A DNA stretch of 9,131 nt from Coriobacteriia bacterium (lineage in GTDB: Bacteria > Actinomycetota > Coriobacteriia > Coriobacteriales > UBA8131). The position numbers were made by a program, and so were the translations under genes. Location: assembly GCA_003509825.1 (NCBI GenBank), contig DOMT01000012.1, forward strand, positions 830 to 9,960, in the 5' to 3' direction. Shown in pieces: positions 1-6,323 of this stretch. The notes under the pieces are model-generated. The model was given only the letters and a program-made list of their open reading frames with translations. It did not search any database and was not told the origin of the DNA. Positions within the stretch are counted from its first letter, which is position 1. Each line of letters opens with the position of its first letter.

Positions 1-679
1 ATTCGAGGAGTTCGGCAGAGATAAAAAATCCGGTGCCGGAAATCGCACAACTTGTATTAAGCGTTAAGCGGGCCTGATTGAGAAACTTTGCCTCACGCAA
101 AAACCATACCGCATAGCCGGTGGAAATCCAGTTGGAGTCATAGTTCTTTGAATTACGATAACTGGTTGAAGCCTGTGCTCCCCCATCAAAAGTCTTATTC
201 ATCTCACAGAAATACCCGGCATCGAGAATATTGTCAGCGTCGAAGACAAAATATGCCTCGTATCCGGCATCGGGGTGCTTTTCATTGATGCAGGCGTAGC
301 AATAATCCAAACCATAGCCTTTACCGATCTTCTTGTCGTTATTACGCACAAATACAGTAGCCCCGGCCGCGGCAGCCACCTCCGCAGTGTCGTCGGTACA
401 ATTATCCGCCACAACGAAGATATCGATAAGTTCTCGGGGATAGTTTTGCATCCTGATGCTTTGAACAAGGTCGGCAATGACGGCTTGTTCATTACGAGCC
501 GAAATCATGACTGCGTACTTGTGATCTCTTTTCGCCTCGCGCTTAGGAGGTTTTTTAACAAGCACGACAAAAACGTAGATTATCTGGTACGAATAACAAG
601 CGGTAAAAAGTAGGAAAATACAGAAATTGAAAATATCGATGAAAGATATCTGCGAAATAAACTGTTCGAACAATATCAA
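1..679 (-). CDS. Family 2 glycosyltransferase, membrane-anchored, 3'-truncated by window edge
   Basis: This gene probably transfers a sugar from a nucleotide-sugar donor to a cell-surface glycan or lipid acceptor at the inner face of the membrane; the acceptor cannot be told. Translating the minus strand gives 226 residues before the window ends. Residues about 14-41 are strongly hydrophobic and form one N-terminal membrane segment, followed by a basic stretch (KKPPKREAKR). The GT-A fold then begins: ISARNE at 59-64, ADNCTDDT at 91-98, the DxD-type metal/nucleotide motif DADN at 147-150, and SGTGFFIS at 214-221, as in processive-type GT2 enzymes. The C-terminal part (acceptor motif, any further membrane helices) lies outside. 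No ATG suits the start. A TTG at 679 or 673 follows an AAGGGG ribosome binding site, so the exact start is uncertain by two codons. By hand count the first part is AT-rich (about one third G+C at 541-660), clearly below the neighbouring ATPase gene, which may hint at transfer or simply reflect the membrane segment. Confidence 0.88.
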   Translation of the reverse strand, partial: MILFEQFISQISFIDIFNFCIFLLFTACYSYQIIYVFVVLVKKPPKREAKRDHKYAVMISARNEQAVIADLVQSIRMQNYPRELIDIFVVADNCTDDTAEVAAAAGATVFVRNNDKKIGKGYGLDYCYACINEKHPDAGYEAYFVFDADNILDAGYFCEMNKTFDGGAQASTSYRNSKNYDSNWISTGYAVWFLREAKFLNQARLTLNTSCAISGTGFFISAELLE

Positions 680-695
680 CAGACCCCTTAATTGC

Positions 696-716
696 GTGTC
701 ATGCAACGAATGACAC
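696..716. repeat. Inverted repeat upstream of the glycosyltransferase
   Basis: Perfect 7-bp arms GTGTCAT and ATGACAC are separated by 7 bases. The repeat lies just upstream of the glycosyltransferase ribosome binding site on the minus strand. It could be an operator for a dimeric regulator or an RNA hairpin in the 5' leader. The repeat is seen directly; its role is inference. Confidence 0.5.
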
Positions 717-717
717 C

Positions 718-750
718 ATTCTACCGGCGGATTTCGTCCACCGGTAGAAT
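718..750. repeat. Long stem-loop, 14-bp arms with a 5-nt loop
   Basis: The arm at 718-731 pairs with the arm at 737-750 in 13 of 14 positions. The single mismatch (C/A on the plus strand) becomes a G-U pair in a minus-strand transcript, where the loop would be CGAAA. No U-run follows directly on either strand, although TTTT occurs nine bases after the stem on the plus strand. It may help end transcription of the ATPase gene (stop at 922), act as a structured leader of the glycosyltransferase, or be a genome-wide palindromic repeat. The structure is clear; the role is open. Confidence 0.55.
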
Positions 751-763
751 GAGTGACTTTTCG

Positions 764-784
764 CTGGGTTTCAGCCCGGTTTTT
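764..784 (+). terminator. Short GC stem plus T5, intrinsic-terminator-like on the plus strand
   Basis: CTGGG (764-768) pairs with CCCGG (775-779) including one U-G pair, and TTTTT (780-784) follows directly, which is the layout of a Rho-independent terminator read rightwards. No plus-strand protein gene lies upstream to need it, so it would end either an unannotated RNA or antisense transcription. The stem is short and could be chance. Confidence 0.35.
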
Positions 785-921
785 GTACTCGATGAATTGT
801 AGACCTTAGTAGCGATGCCATCGTTTATAGAAATCGAACTGTTGGAAATATCGGGCCGGTGAACTCGCGGCGATTTCAAGCAAGGGCGTGGACCTAACGG
901 TTAAAGCCATGGAGCATCCTT

Positions 922-2469
922 TTATTTCCTCGTACCGAAAAGACCGCGGAATATGCCCTTTGCCACCTCCCGCCCGATGGCCGAGGCGGTGTTTGTGGCC
1001 ACACGTCCTATGGCCGCTTGGGTTTTTTCGGCGTTTCGCTGTGCCTTTTTACGTTCCTGTTCGGCTTCTTTCTCGGCTTGCTTTTGCTGCGCCACAGCCT
1101 CCTTCTCGGCTGCTTTTTGTGCAGCTTCCTGCGCCGCAGCCTCCTCCTTTTGCCGTGTCTGCTCCTCCTGCACCCCCGTAAGCACCTCGAAGGCGGAGAT
1201 ATTGTCTACAGCAGTCGCATATTTTGCGCTCAGCGCAGAAGCCTGCACGCGTTGCAACACCAATTCGTCGGGCGCTATGCCGTCGAAGCTACGCATGGGT
1301 AGAATCCGTGCTCGCTCAACCACCGTCGGTGTGCCGCTTTCGTCGAGCATCGACACGAGCGCCTCTCCGATACCGAGCCGGCCGATGGTTTCCCCGGTAT
1401 CGAACGCCTCGTTGGGCCTGAAGCTTGCCGCCGCCGCACGCACGGCTTTTTGCTCGGCGGGTGTATAGGCCCTGAGCGCATGCTGCACCTTGTTGCCCAG
1501 CTGCGCAAGCACGGTATCGGGGATATCCCCCGGAGACTGCGAGATGAAGTAAACGCCCACGCCCTTGGATCTGATGAGGCGCGCAACCTGTTCGACCTTT
1601 TGGATGAGAGCGCCGGGAGCACCGCTGAACAACAGGTGGGCCTCGTCGAAGAAGAAAATGATCTTCGGCTTTTCGAGGTCTCCCACCTCCGGCAGTTTTT
1701 CATAGAGATCGGAAAGCATCCAGAGTAAAAACGTCGAGTAGAGAAGCGGGTTTTGGACGAGCTCCACACACTGCAACAGATTGATGATTCCACGACCCGT
1801 CTCGTCTGTCGCCAACCAATCATGCAGATCGAGTTCGGGCTCGCCGAAAAACGTCTCGCCGCCGATACCTTCCAGATGCACGATGTTGCGCTGGATGGAG
1901 GCGATACTTTGCGGGGCGAGACTGCCGTATTCGAGAGACAACTCTTTGGAGTTGGTGCTGACGTATTGCAACATGGCCTTGACATCTTTGGTGTCTATGA
2001 GCAGCCAACCGTTGTCATCCGCGATTTTAAAGACGACGGCGAGTACTTCTTTTTGTACCTCGCTGAGTTCCATCAATCGACCAAGCAGCTCCGGACCGAC
2101 ATCCGAGATGGTGGTGCGTACCGGCACACCGCGCTTACCGAACACATCCCAGAACCGTACGGGATAGGGTGCGAAACTCCAACCTTCAATCCCGATGACG
2201 GCGGCACTCTTCTCCGCCCAACCGCCCGCCTCGCCGGGCATACACAGCCCACTCACATCGCCTTTTACATCGCAGAGAAAGACCGGCACCCCCGCATCCG
2301 AAAAGCCCTCCGCCAAGGTTTTGAGCGTCGCGGTCTTACCGGTACCGGTGGCTCCGGTGATCAGACCGTGGCGATTCGCCCGCTTGAGATTGAGACAGAT
2401 ACGACCTTTCTGCGTGTCATCCGCAACGTTTTGGCCGATCCACAGGACATTCTTTTCGGACAGATACAT
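922..2469 (-). CDS. HerA-like P-loop ATPase, DUF853/YjgR family
   Basis: This is a 515-residue cytoplasmic ATPase of the HerA/FtsK-like superfamily, best matching the DUF853 family (E. coli YjgR type). HerA relatives translocate on DNA or act as motors, but the role of this branch is not established. Visible motifs: Walker A GATGTGKT at 39-46, a DVKGD motif at 67-71, Walker B KIIFFFDEAH at 269-278 with D275/E276, and a sensor-like YFISQSP at 307-313. Residues about 433-482 are rich in E, K, Q and A and look like a coiled coil; a small Gly/Ala/Phe tail follows. Length fits the family (about 500). The start is ATG at 2469, because GGAGGAGG sits five bases upstream; a longer frame from TTG at 2490 would include that ribosome binding site and is rejected. 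The gene stands alone with about 110 bp upstream and 240 bp downstream, so it is probably monocistronic. No nuclease (NurA-like) partner is next to it. Confidence 0.9.
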   Translation of the reverse strand: MYLSEKNVLWIGQNVADDTQKGRICLNLKRANRHGLITGATGTGKTATLKTLAEGFSDAGVPVFLCDVKGDVSGLCMPGEAGGWAEKSAAVIGIEGWSFAPYPVRFWDVFGKRGVPVRTTISDVGPELLGRLMELSEVQKEVLAVVFKIADDNGWLLIDTKDVKAMLQYVSTNSKELSLEYGSLAPQSIASIQRNIVHLEGIGGETFFGEPELDLHDWLATDETGRGIINLLQCVELVQNPLLYSTFLLWMLSDLYEKLPEVGDLEKPKIIFFFDEAHLLFSGAPGALIQKVEQVARLIRSKGVGVYFISQSPGDIPDTVLAQLGNKVQHALRAYTPAEQKAVRAAAASFRPNEAFDTGETIGRLGIGEALVSMLDESGTPTVVERARILPMRSFDGIAPDELVLQRVQASALSAKYATAVDNISAFEVLTGVQEEQTRQKEEAAAQEAAQKAAEKEAVAQQKQAEKEAEQERKKAQRNAEKTQAAIGRVATNTASAIGREVAKGIFRGLFGTRK

Positions 2470-2502
2470 GTCTACCTCCTCCAAAGTCAAGTACCTGATG
2501 TC

Positions 2503-2511
2503 ATTATCACA
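2503..2511 (-). promoter_or_regulatory. Candidate extended -10 promoter for the HerA-like ATPase
   Basis: Read on the minus strand the bases are TGTGATAAT, a close match to an extended -10 element (TGnTATAAT). It lies about 35 bases before the ATG and about 20 before the ribosome binding site, giving a short plausible leader. No convincing -35 box is seen at 16-18 bp, which is common for extended -10 promoters. Confidence 0.45.
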
Positions 2512-2538
2512 TAGTTTCCGTGGTTTATACGAACGTGA

Positions 2539-2563
2539 GACGATTCACCGCGCCCGAATCGTC
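2539..2563. repeat. Perfect 8-bp inverted repeat between GNAT stop and ATPase promoter
   Basis: GACGATTC (2539-2546) and GAATCGTC (2556-2563) flank nine bases. It lies 18 bases beyond the GNAT stop, next to a second palindrome CGGGTACCCG. Position suits a terminator for the adenylation/GNAT operon, but no U-run follows in the minus-strand direction, so it may instead be an operator upstream of the ATPase promoter. Confidence 0.4.
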
Positions 2564-2580
2564 CGGGTACCCGCTCTTCG

Positions 2581-3072
2581 TCACAGACGTTTTTCCATAT
2601 AATCCTCGAGTCCGATGAACCCCAGGTTTTCATACAGCGATCTTCCCTCGGGAGTTGTGTCGAGAAAAACCCGATCGACCCCCCTATCACGTGCCCGGAC
2701 GAGCAGCCACTTCACCAAGGCCCGCCCGATACCTTGCCTGCGAAAAGCCGGGCGCGTATAGACGTTCATCAGATGGCCGCAGTTTCCATCGGGGCTTTCG
2801 GGCGAGGGCATCTGCCGATAAAAGCACATCCCGGCGCAAGCGACGAACTCCTTACCCGAAAAAGCAGCGCAGGCAATATGCGAGCCCTCGGGAATCGCCT
2901 GTTCGTAATAGGCACGATTCGTCGCGGCCAAGGCGGAAGTATCGTAGTCCGGCGGCAACTCGAAGACACATCGGAGAACCTCGATACGTGTTTCGACGAG
3001 TAGGTCCAGTTCTTCCAGACCCAGCTCCCGGATGCTCGGATAGGGCAAGGCCGAATCCCCCATCTCTATCAT
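2581..3072 (-). CDS. GNAT-family N-acetyltransferase
   Basis: This 163-residue protein is a single GNAT domain, expected to move an acetyl (or other acyl) group from acyl-CoA to an amine; its substrate cannot be read from sequence. The acetyl-CoA pyrophosphate-binding motif is RRQGIGRA at 111-118, preceded by the beta-strand segment LMNVYTRPAF (101-110). The C-terminal LYENLGF (147-153) is typical of the family's final motif. Length is normal. The ATG overlaps the stop of the adenylation gene by four bases (ATGA), with a GGAGA-type ribosome binding site inside that gene, so the two are probably translationally coupled and work together. A second ATG three codons later is possible but less well placed. 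An inference from context is that the enzyme acetylates the amino acid handled by its partner, or the product made from it. The superfamily call is secure, the role is not. Confidence 0.85.
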   Translation of the reverse strand: MIEMGDSALPYPSIRELGLEELDLLVETRIEVLRCVFELPPDYDTSALAATNRAYYEQAIPEGSHIACAAFSGKEFVACAGMCFYRQMPSPESPDGNCGHLMNVYTRPAFRRQGIGRALVKWLLVRARDRGVDRVFLDTTPEGRSLYENLGFIGLEDYMEKRL

Positions 3073-4634
3073 AGTGGGCTCTTCTCCGGCGTCTGCAGCA
3101 AAGCCAGACGGTCGATCTTGCCACTTGCGGTCAAGGGCATGTCTTCCAAAATGACAAAGTGTTCCGGCACCATATACTCGGGAACGTAATCGACAAGATA
3201 CTCTCGCAAAGACCGAACCTGAATCCCATCTACGGTGGGCACGACATATGCCGTGAGATAAGCCAGACCCGATTCGTCGAGTTCGGCGGTCACAACGGCG
3301 TGCTCGACCCGCTCACTACGTCCCAACACCGACTCGACCTCCTGTGGCTCGACCCGCTTTCCGCCGATCATCACCTGCTTATCCCTGCGCCTGAGAAAAT
3401 GCAGGTTGCCGTCGGGAAGCAAACGCCCCATGTCTCCGCTTCGGTAGATCCGGGAGCCATCCGTGTCCGTGATAAAACCGGTATGCCTCAGCATATCTCC
3501 CAGGTAGCCACGCGAGACACCTGCACCCTTTATGCAGATTTCCCCGATTTCACCGGGGTCCACCGGGCGCAACTCATCGTCGAGCAAAGCAACCTCCACC
3601 CCTTGTATGGCCCTGCCTATCGGATAGGTGCCGTCTTCAAGCGGCTCGTAACCGTTGCATTTGTGGTACGTTGCGCAAACCGTCGTTTCGGTCGGCCCAT
3701 AGGTGTTATAGATCGGCAGCTTACCTATCAGATGCGTCACATGATCCGCGCGCAGCACATCACCGCCACTTATCAACAGGCGCACGCTTCGCGGCAGAGC
3801 GTCCAACTTGTTGAGCTCGTTGAGGAGATAGGGAAACCCGCTGATGATCGTCACCCCTTGGCGCTCGATAAAATCGAGCAGCGCCGACATGTCATCCCGT
3901 ACCGGAGCGGACGGGATCGCCAGCTTACTCCCCGAAAGCAAGGTGGTGAAGACCTCCTCGACGAAGATATCGAAGGTGCAGACCGAGTTTTGCAACATAA
4001 CGTCATCGGATCGCGGGTCGAACTCCGCACAGAAAGCACGTGCGTAATGGCAGACGTTGCGATGCTCCACCATAACCCCTTTGGGATACCCCGTCGTCCC
4101 CGAGGTGTATAAAACGTAGGCAAGCGATGACGGGGAGATGTCCGGCTTCTCAAATGGCCGGCACGCGTCCGGTATCGGCGCGCCGCTTTGCACCGTCACG
4201 ACGGGCACCGAGCCGCACAGACCGACATATTCCCCTTCGGTTACGATGAATGAAGCGTCGCTTTGCTCCATCATGAAACGAATGCGCTCGGGCGGAAACC
4301 CGGGCTCGATCGGAACGTAGGCGGCACCCGCCTTCAAAACGGCCAGCAGCGAGGCGATCATCTCCACCCCGTGGTCCATGATGACACCGACGAAACGCGC
4401 CTTCCCGGGAAACCGTGCGGCGATCGAATCAGAGAGTCTGTCGAGCTCCGCATATGTGAGGGTTCGATTTTCATCGCTTACGGCAGGCTGCGAGGGATTC
4501 GCCCTTACCCGGGCGGCGAAGGCCTCCGTAATGGTGAAAAACCCCGTCGAACGGTCGGTGGGTCCGGCAGCGGACTCATTGCTATGATCCGAAGATCCTG
4601 AAGAGTCGCTTTTTATTTGAAAGACATCTCCCAT
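3069..4634 (-). CDS. Stand-alone NRPS-type adenylation enzyme (AMP-dependent amino acid ligase)
   Basis: This 521-residue enzyme should activate an amino acid as aminoacyl-AMP. All the usual adenylation cores are visible: A3 LYTSGTTGYPKG (175-186), A4 around FDIFVEE (221-227), A5 NTYGPTETT (310-318), A7 YRSGDMGRLLPDG (397-409), A8 GGKRVEPQEVE (424-434) and A10 LTASGKIDR (501-509) with catalytic Lys506. Asp222 at the amine-binding position supports an alpha-amino acid substrate. Lining up with the GrsA pocket gives D222, I223, E226, S265, I288, G290, T311, V319, C320 and K506, that is DIESIGTVCK. From memory this is close to the published lysine code DAESIGSVCK. No carrier, condensation or thioesterase domain follows; the protein ends 11 residues after A10. 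The start is ATG at 4634, eight bases after GGGGAGGG; an in-frame ATG at 4661 adds nine residues and has a weaker site. The first 30 residues are a Ser-rich tail before the domain. DltA-like D-alanine activation is a less likely alternative. Confidence 0.88.
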   Translation of the reverse strand: MGDVFQIKSDSSGSSDHSNESAAGPTDRSTGFFTITEAFAARVRANPSQPAVSDENRTLTYAELDRLSDSIAARFPGKARFVGVIMDHGVEMIASLLAVLKAGAAYVPIEPGFPPERIRFMMEQSDASFIVTEGEYVGLCGSVPVVTVQSGAPIPDACRPFEKPDISPSSLAYVLYTSGTTGYPKGVMVEHRNVCHYARAFCAEFDPRSDDVMLQNSVCTFDIFVEEVFTTLLSGSKLAIPSAPVRDDMSALLDFIERQGVTIISGFPYLLNELNKLDALPRSVRLLISGGDVLRADHVTHLIGKLPIYNTYGPTETTVCATYHKCNGYEPLEDGTYPIGRAIQGVEVALLDDELRPVDPGEIGEICIKGAGVSRGYLGDMLRHTGFITDTDGSRIYRSGDMGRLLPDGNLHFLRRRDKQVMIGGKRVEPQEVESVLGRSERVEHAVVTAELDESGLAYLTAYVVPTVDGIQVRSLREYLVDYVPEYMVPEHFVILEDMPLTASGKIDRLALLQTPEKSPL

Positions 4635-4673
4635 ACTATATGCCCTCCCCTTTTTTCGCATTTTACCTTTCTC

Positions 4674-4703
4674 AGAATACCCTTAGATCGAAAATTTTTC
4701 CAC
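4674..4703 (-). promoter_or_regulatory. Weak candidate promoter of the adenylation/GNAT operon
   Basis: On the minus strand TGGAAA (4698-4703) and TATTCT (4674-4679) are spaced by 18 bases and lie about 40 bases before the ATG at 4634. Both boxes match the sigma-70 consensus only partly. Position is right for a gene whose upstream neighbour is divergent, but this is the best available site rather than a convincing one. Confidence 0.28.
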
Positions 4704-4743
4704 AACATGCCGACGATCCTACAAAATAACAGGAGGTGTGGGG

Positions 4744-4809
4744 GTGGCGGACACTACAAGTCGCACAACGCCGTTTCCGAAGGAGATTCCGGACGAATAC
4801 CCGAGCTGA
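4744..4809 (+). CDS. Candidate 21-codon leader ORF
   Basis: A GTG-started ORF of 21 codons lies six bases after a full AGGAGG (4732-4737). The peptide begins MADTTSRTT and its second half has four prolines, all CCG (in PFPKEIP and EYPS). Its TGA at 4807 ends four bases before a terminator-like stem, and the MoaF-like gene starts 111 bases further on. This is the layout of a transcription-attenuation leader, with proline as the most obvious amino acid it could sense. It could equally be the surviving start of a decayed gene. The ribosome binding site and ORF are seen directly; translation and regulation are inference. A plus-strand promoter is hard to place: TTTCCA (4698) with TACAAA (4721) has 17-bp spacing but would start RNA very close to the ribosome binding site. 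Confidence 0.35.
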   Translation: MADTTSRTTPFPKEIPDEYPS

Positions 4810-4812
4810 TCC

Positions 4813-4847
4813 GAGCCCGGACGGGGCCTCCTATCTTTTGCTTTTTT
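4813..4847 (+). terminator. Terminator-like stem-loop between leader ORF and MoaF-like gene
   Basis: GAGCCC (4813-4818) pairs with GGG (4824-4826) and CTC (4828-4830), with one bulged C and a five-base loop; T-rich sequence follows (TTTT at 4836-4839, TTTTTT at 4842-4847). The T-tract starts five bases late, so it is imperfect as a terminator. A competing stem TCCG (4810-4813)/CGGA (4818-4821) overlaps it, which is compatible with, but does not prove, a switching structure. Confidence 0.4.
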
Positions 4848-4920
4848 ATATAACAATTTGTGTAACCACTCCCCATGCGCTACCATATCGTTGAACAAAA
4901 CCTATGCAAGGGAGTGCAGT

Positions 4921-5250
4921 ATGTTCAAGTATGTCGGGAGGGCCCTGGAGGTCGAGTACACCACGGGGTATCACTTCAAAATCGAGTATCTCACCGAAAA
5001 TACCATGCGCTGGACATCGCTCAAAGAGCGAACCGACGGCCTACCTATGGTCGGCGAGGAGACCTTCTACCTCCATGCCCTAGGCGAGGAGATCTTTGCC
5101 ATAAACTGGGTCGAAGATACCGGTACCGTGGTGTCACAGACCCTGGACCTGGCAAAAGGTGATGTCTACGCCTTCATGACCTGGAACGACCCCGAAGCCC
5201 GAGGCGGCAGGGCCGTGCTGGCGCACAACGGAACGGCAAAGCTGCTGTAA
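4921..5250 (+). CDS. Small MoaF-like / phenolic-acid-decarboxylase-like calycin protein
   Basis: This is a 109-residue soluble protein with no signal peptide or membrane segment. Alternating hydrophobic/polar strands suggest an all-beta barrel. The segment INWVEDTGTVVSQTLDL (61-77) resembles the hallmark WxExTGTxVS stretch shared by phenolic acid decarboxylases and the MoaF-related family; the N-terminal YTTGYHFKIEY also fits the first strands. Compared from memory with B. subtilis phenolic acid decarboxylase, Glu65 and Tyr13 have counterparts, but the first catalytic tyrosine is Val11, no clear equivalent of the catalytic arginine is seen and the protein is shorter, so decarboxylase activity is doubtful. 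It is better described as a MoaF-like ligand-binding or enzyme-like barrel of unknown substrate. The start is ATG at 4921 with AAGGGAG six bases upstream; an upstream extension to 4858 lacks a site. It is transcribed divergently from the adenylation operon and convergently with the remnant at 5296-5595. Confidence 0.6.
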   Translation: MFKYVGRALEVEYTTGYHFKIEYLTENTMRWTSLKERTDGLPMVGEETFYLHALGEEIFAINWVEDTGTVVSQTLDLAKGDVYAFMTWNDPEARGGRAVLAHNGTAKLL

Positions 5251-5295
5251 GCTCGCCACACCACGCCCGAAAAGAAACGATCATCATACCCGGCG

Positions 5296-5595
5296 CTATG
5301 CGAGCGCAAGTGGGTTCCTGCCCAACTGCGCGAACGCCAGCCGGGCGGTTGCGCCTATGTGGGAGCGTTTGTCGTATTCCCAATCGATGTCCATACCGCT
5401 GACTTCAAATCCCGTCGAGAGGCCGTTGATAAAAGCAACCGACCTCGACATCATACATCGAGAGCACGAAGTCCTTGGCATGCTTCGAGGCACCGGTGAA
5501 ACGTTCTTCCCCGGTGAGCTCCTCCGGCTTGGCGAATGCGGTGATGAGATCGGTGTTGCTCTTTCGCTTGAGGGCAGCAAAGGGTCTTTCCCGAC
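5296..5595 (-). pseudogene. Truncated and frameshifted remnant of an unidentified gene
   Basis: Two minus-strand frames each look coding for part of this stretch and join at GGG (5411-5413). The upstream frame reads RERPFAALKRKSN, then LSMYDVEVGCFYQRPLDG and hits TGA at 5405. The next frame continues GFEVSGMDIDWEYDKRSH and LAFAQLGRNPLALA to TAG at 5296. Removing one G restores a single frame of about 100 codons. The upstream frame has no start codon or ribosome binding site of its own after the tenA stop and only runs open into tenA, so the 5' end of the original gene seems to be lost. The family was not recognised. The G-run indel could be a sequencing error, but the missing N-terminus would remain. 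It follows tenA directly, as if fused to the operon's end by a deletion. Confidence 0.6.
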
Positions 5596-6267
5596 CTATA
5601 ACCGATACGACATCTCCTGCTTGTAGGCCATATCCCAAAACAGGTATTCGAACTCCACGCTGGATACGAAGATCGCGGTGATCTTCTCGAGTTCGACTTC
5701 GCTCCTGCCTTCGACCAGCTCGTCGATCACGTCATAAAACCACTCGAAGCTTTGCAAAAACTCGTCACGGGAATACGATTCGATCCAACTTTTATAGAAG
5801 TTGCCCTCGAGGCGATCGGCGTATTGTTCCTTGAGACGACAGGCGAAGTCGTAGTAGGTCCAGGCGCAAGGGAACACGGTGGCGAGTATCTCCACCAAGT
5901 CGCCGGTCTGTCCGACCGCCAGCATGTTCGCCGTGTAGGTGCGGTTGTAAAGCGATTGTTTGACGGTTCTCACCTGCTCCGGCGTAATACCGAACTCCGC
6001 CATGTAGCTGCGATGTAGATCCATCTCCTCGAAGATACCGCTTTGAATCGCGGTTAGGCGACCGAGCATCAGTTCATCGTCGGCCTTCACCGCTGCCAGC
6101 GCGAAGACCTTCGCATAATTGAGCAGGTAATGGTAGTCCTGTAAAAGATAGAACTGAAACTTGCTTTTATCGAGCGTGCCTTGCCCGATTTCCTGCACGA
6201 ACGGGTGTTGGTAGCCGGCCTCCCAAACCTCGGCGGCCTTTGCTTTGAGTCCTCTGGAAAATGACAT
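5596..6267 (-). CDS. tenA: TenA thiaminase II / aminopyrimidine aminohydrolase
   Basis: TenA hydrolyses amino-HMP derived from degraded thiamin to HMP, so that the pyrimidine can be used again; it can also cleave thiamin itself. The 223-residue protein matches B. subtilis TenA along its length. Key residues are in place: Asp44 and Tyr47 in LLQDYHYLL, the catalytic cysteine Cys134 in FPCAWTYY with Tyr138, Tyr165 in WIESYSRD, and the acid Glu207 in EFEYLFWDMAY. This is the cysteine-containing (TenA_C) class and it looks intact. The start is ATG at 6267, preceded by AAAGGA at good distance; a frame open to 6429 is only an extension into the HAD gene. It is the last intact gene of the thiamin operon, 56 bp after the HAD stop. 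HMP made here would be phosphorylated by the ThiD encoded at the other end of the cluster. Confidence 0.96.
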   Translation of the reverse strand: MSFSRGLKAKAAEVWEAGYQHPFVQEIGQGTLDKSKFQFYLLQDYHYLLNYAKVFALAAVKADDELMLGRLTAIQSGIFEEMDLHRSYMAEFGITPEQVRTVKQSLYNRTYTANMLAVGQTGDLVEILATVFPCAWTYYDFACRLKEQYADRLEGNFYKSWIESYSRDEFLQSFEWFYDVIDELVEGRSEVELEKITAIFVSSVEFEYLFWDMAYKQEMSYRL

Positions 6268-6323
6268 GTTGTTTCCTTTCGAATGGTTGTCGGGTCGGGG
6301 ACGAAACGGCCGAAAAGCGCTTT

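Noticed and set aside
1753..2514. Plus-strand ORF of 253 codons
   Set aside because: It is fully antisense to the HerA-like ATPase, whose motifs are unmistakable. Its translation shows no recognisable motif and it lacks a ribosome binding site.
3159..4112. Plus-strand ORF of 317 codons
   Set aside because: It lies opposite the adenylation domain, which has all core motifs. Long antisense frames are expected in GC-rich genes.
4616..4642. Possible plus-strand promoter TTGAAA...TATATG
   Set aside because: The spacing is only 14 bp and the boxes sit within and just upstream of the adenylation gene start.
4617..4853. Plus-strand ORF of 78 codons across the divergent intergenic region
   Set aside because: It begins inside the adenylation gene, has no ribosome binding site and a low-complexity translation. 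The 21-codon ORF in a different frame has a far better site.
5357..5626. Plus-strand ORF of 89 codons with protein-like composition
   Set aside because: The opposite strand has better coding character (G/C-biased third positions) in the remnant, and the ORF overlaps the end of tenA without a ribosome binding site.
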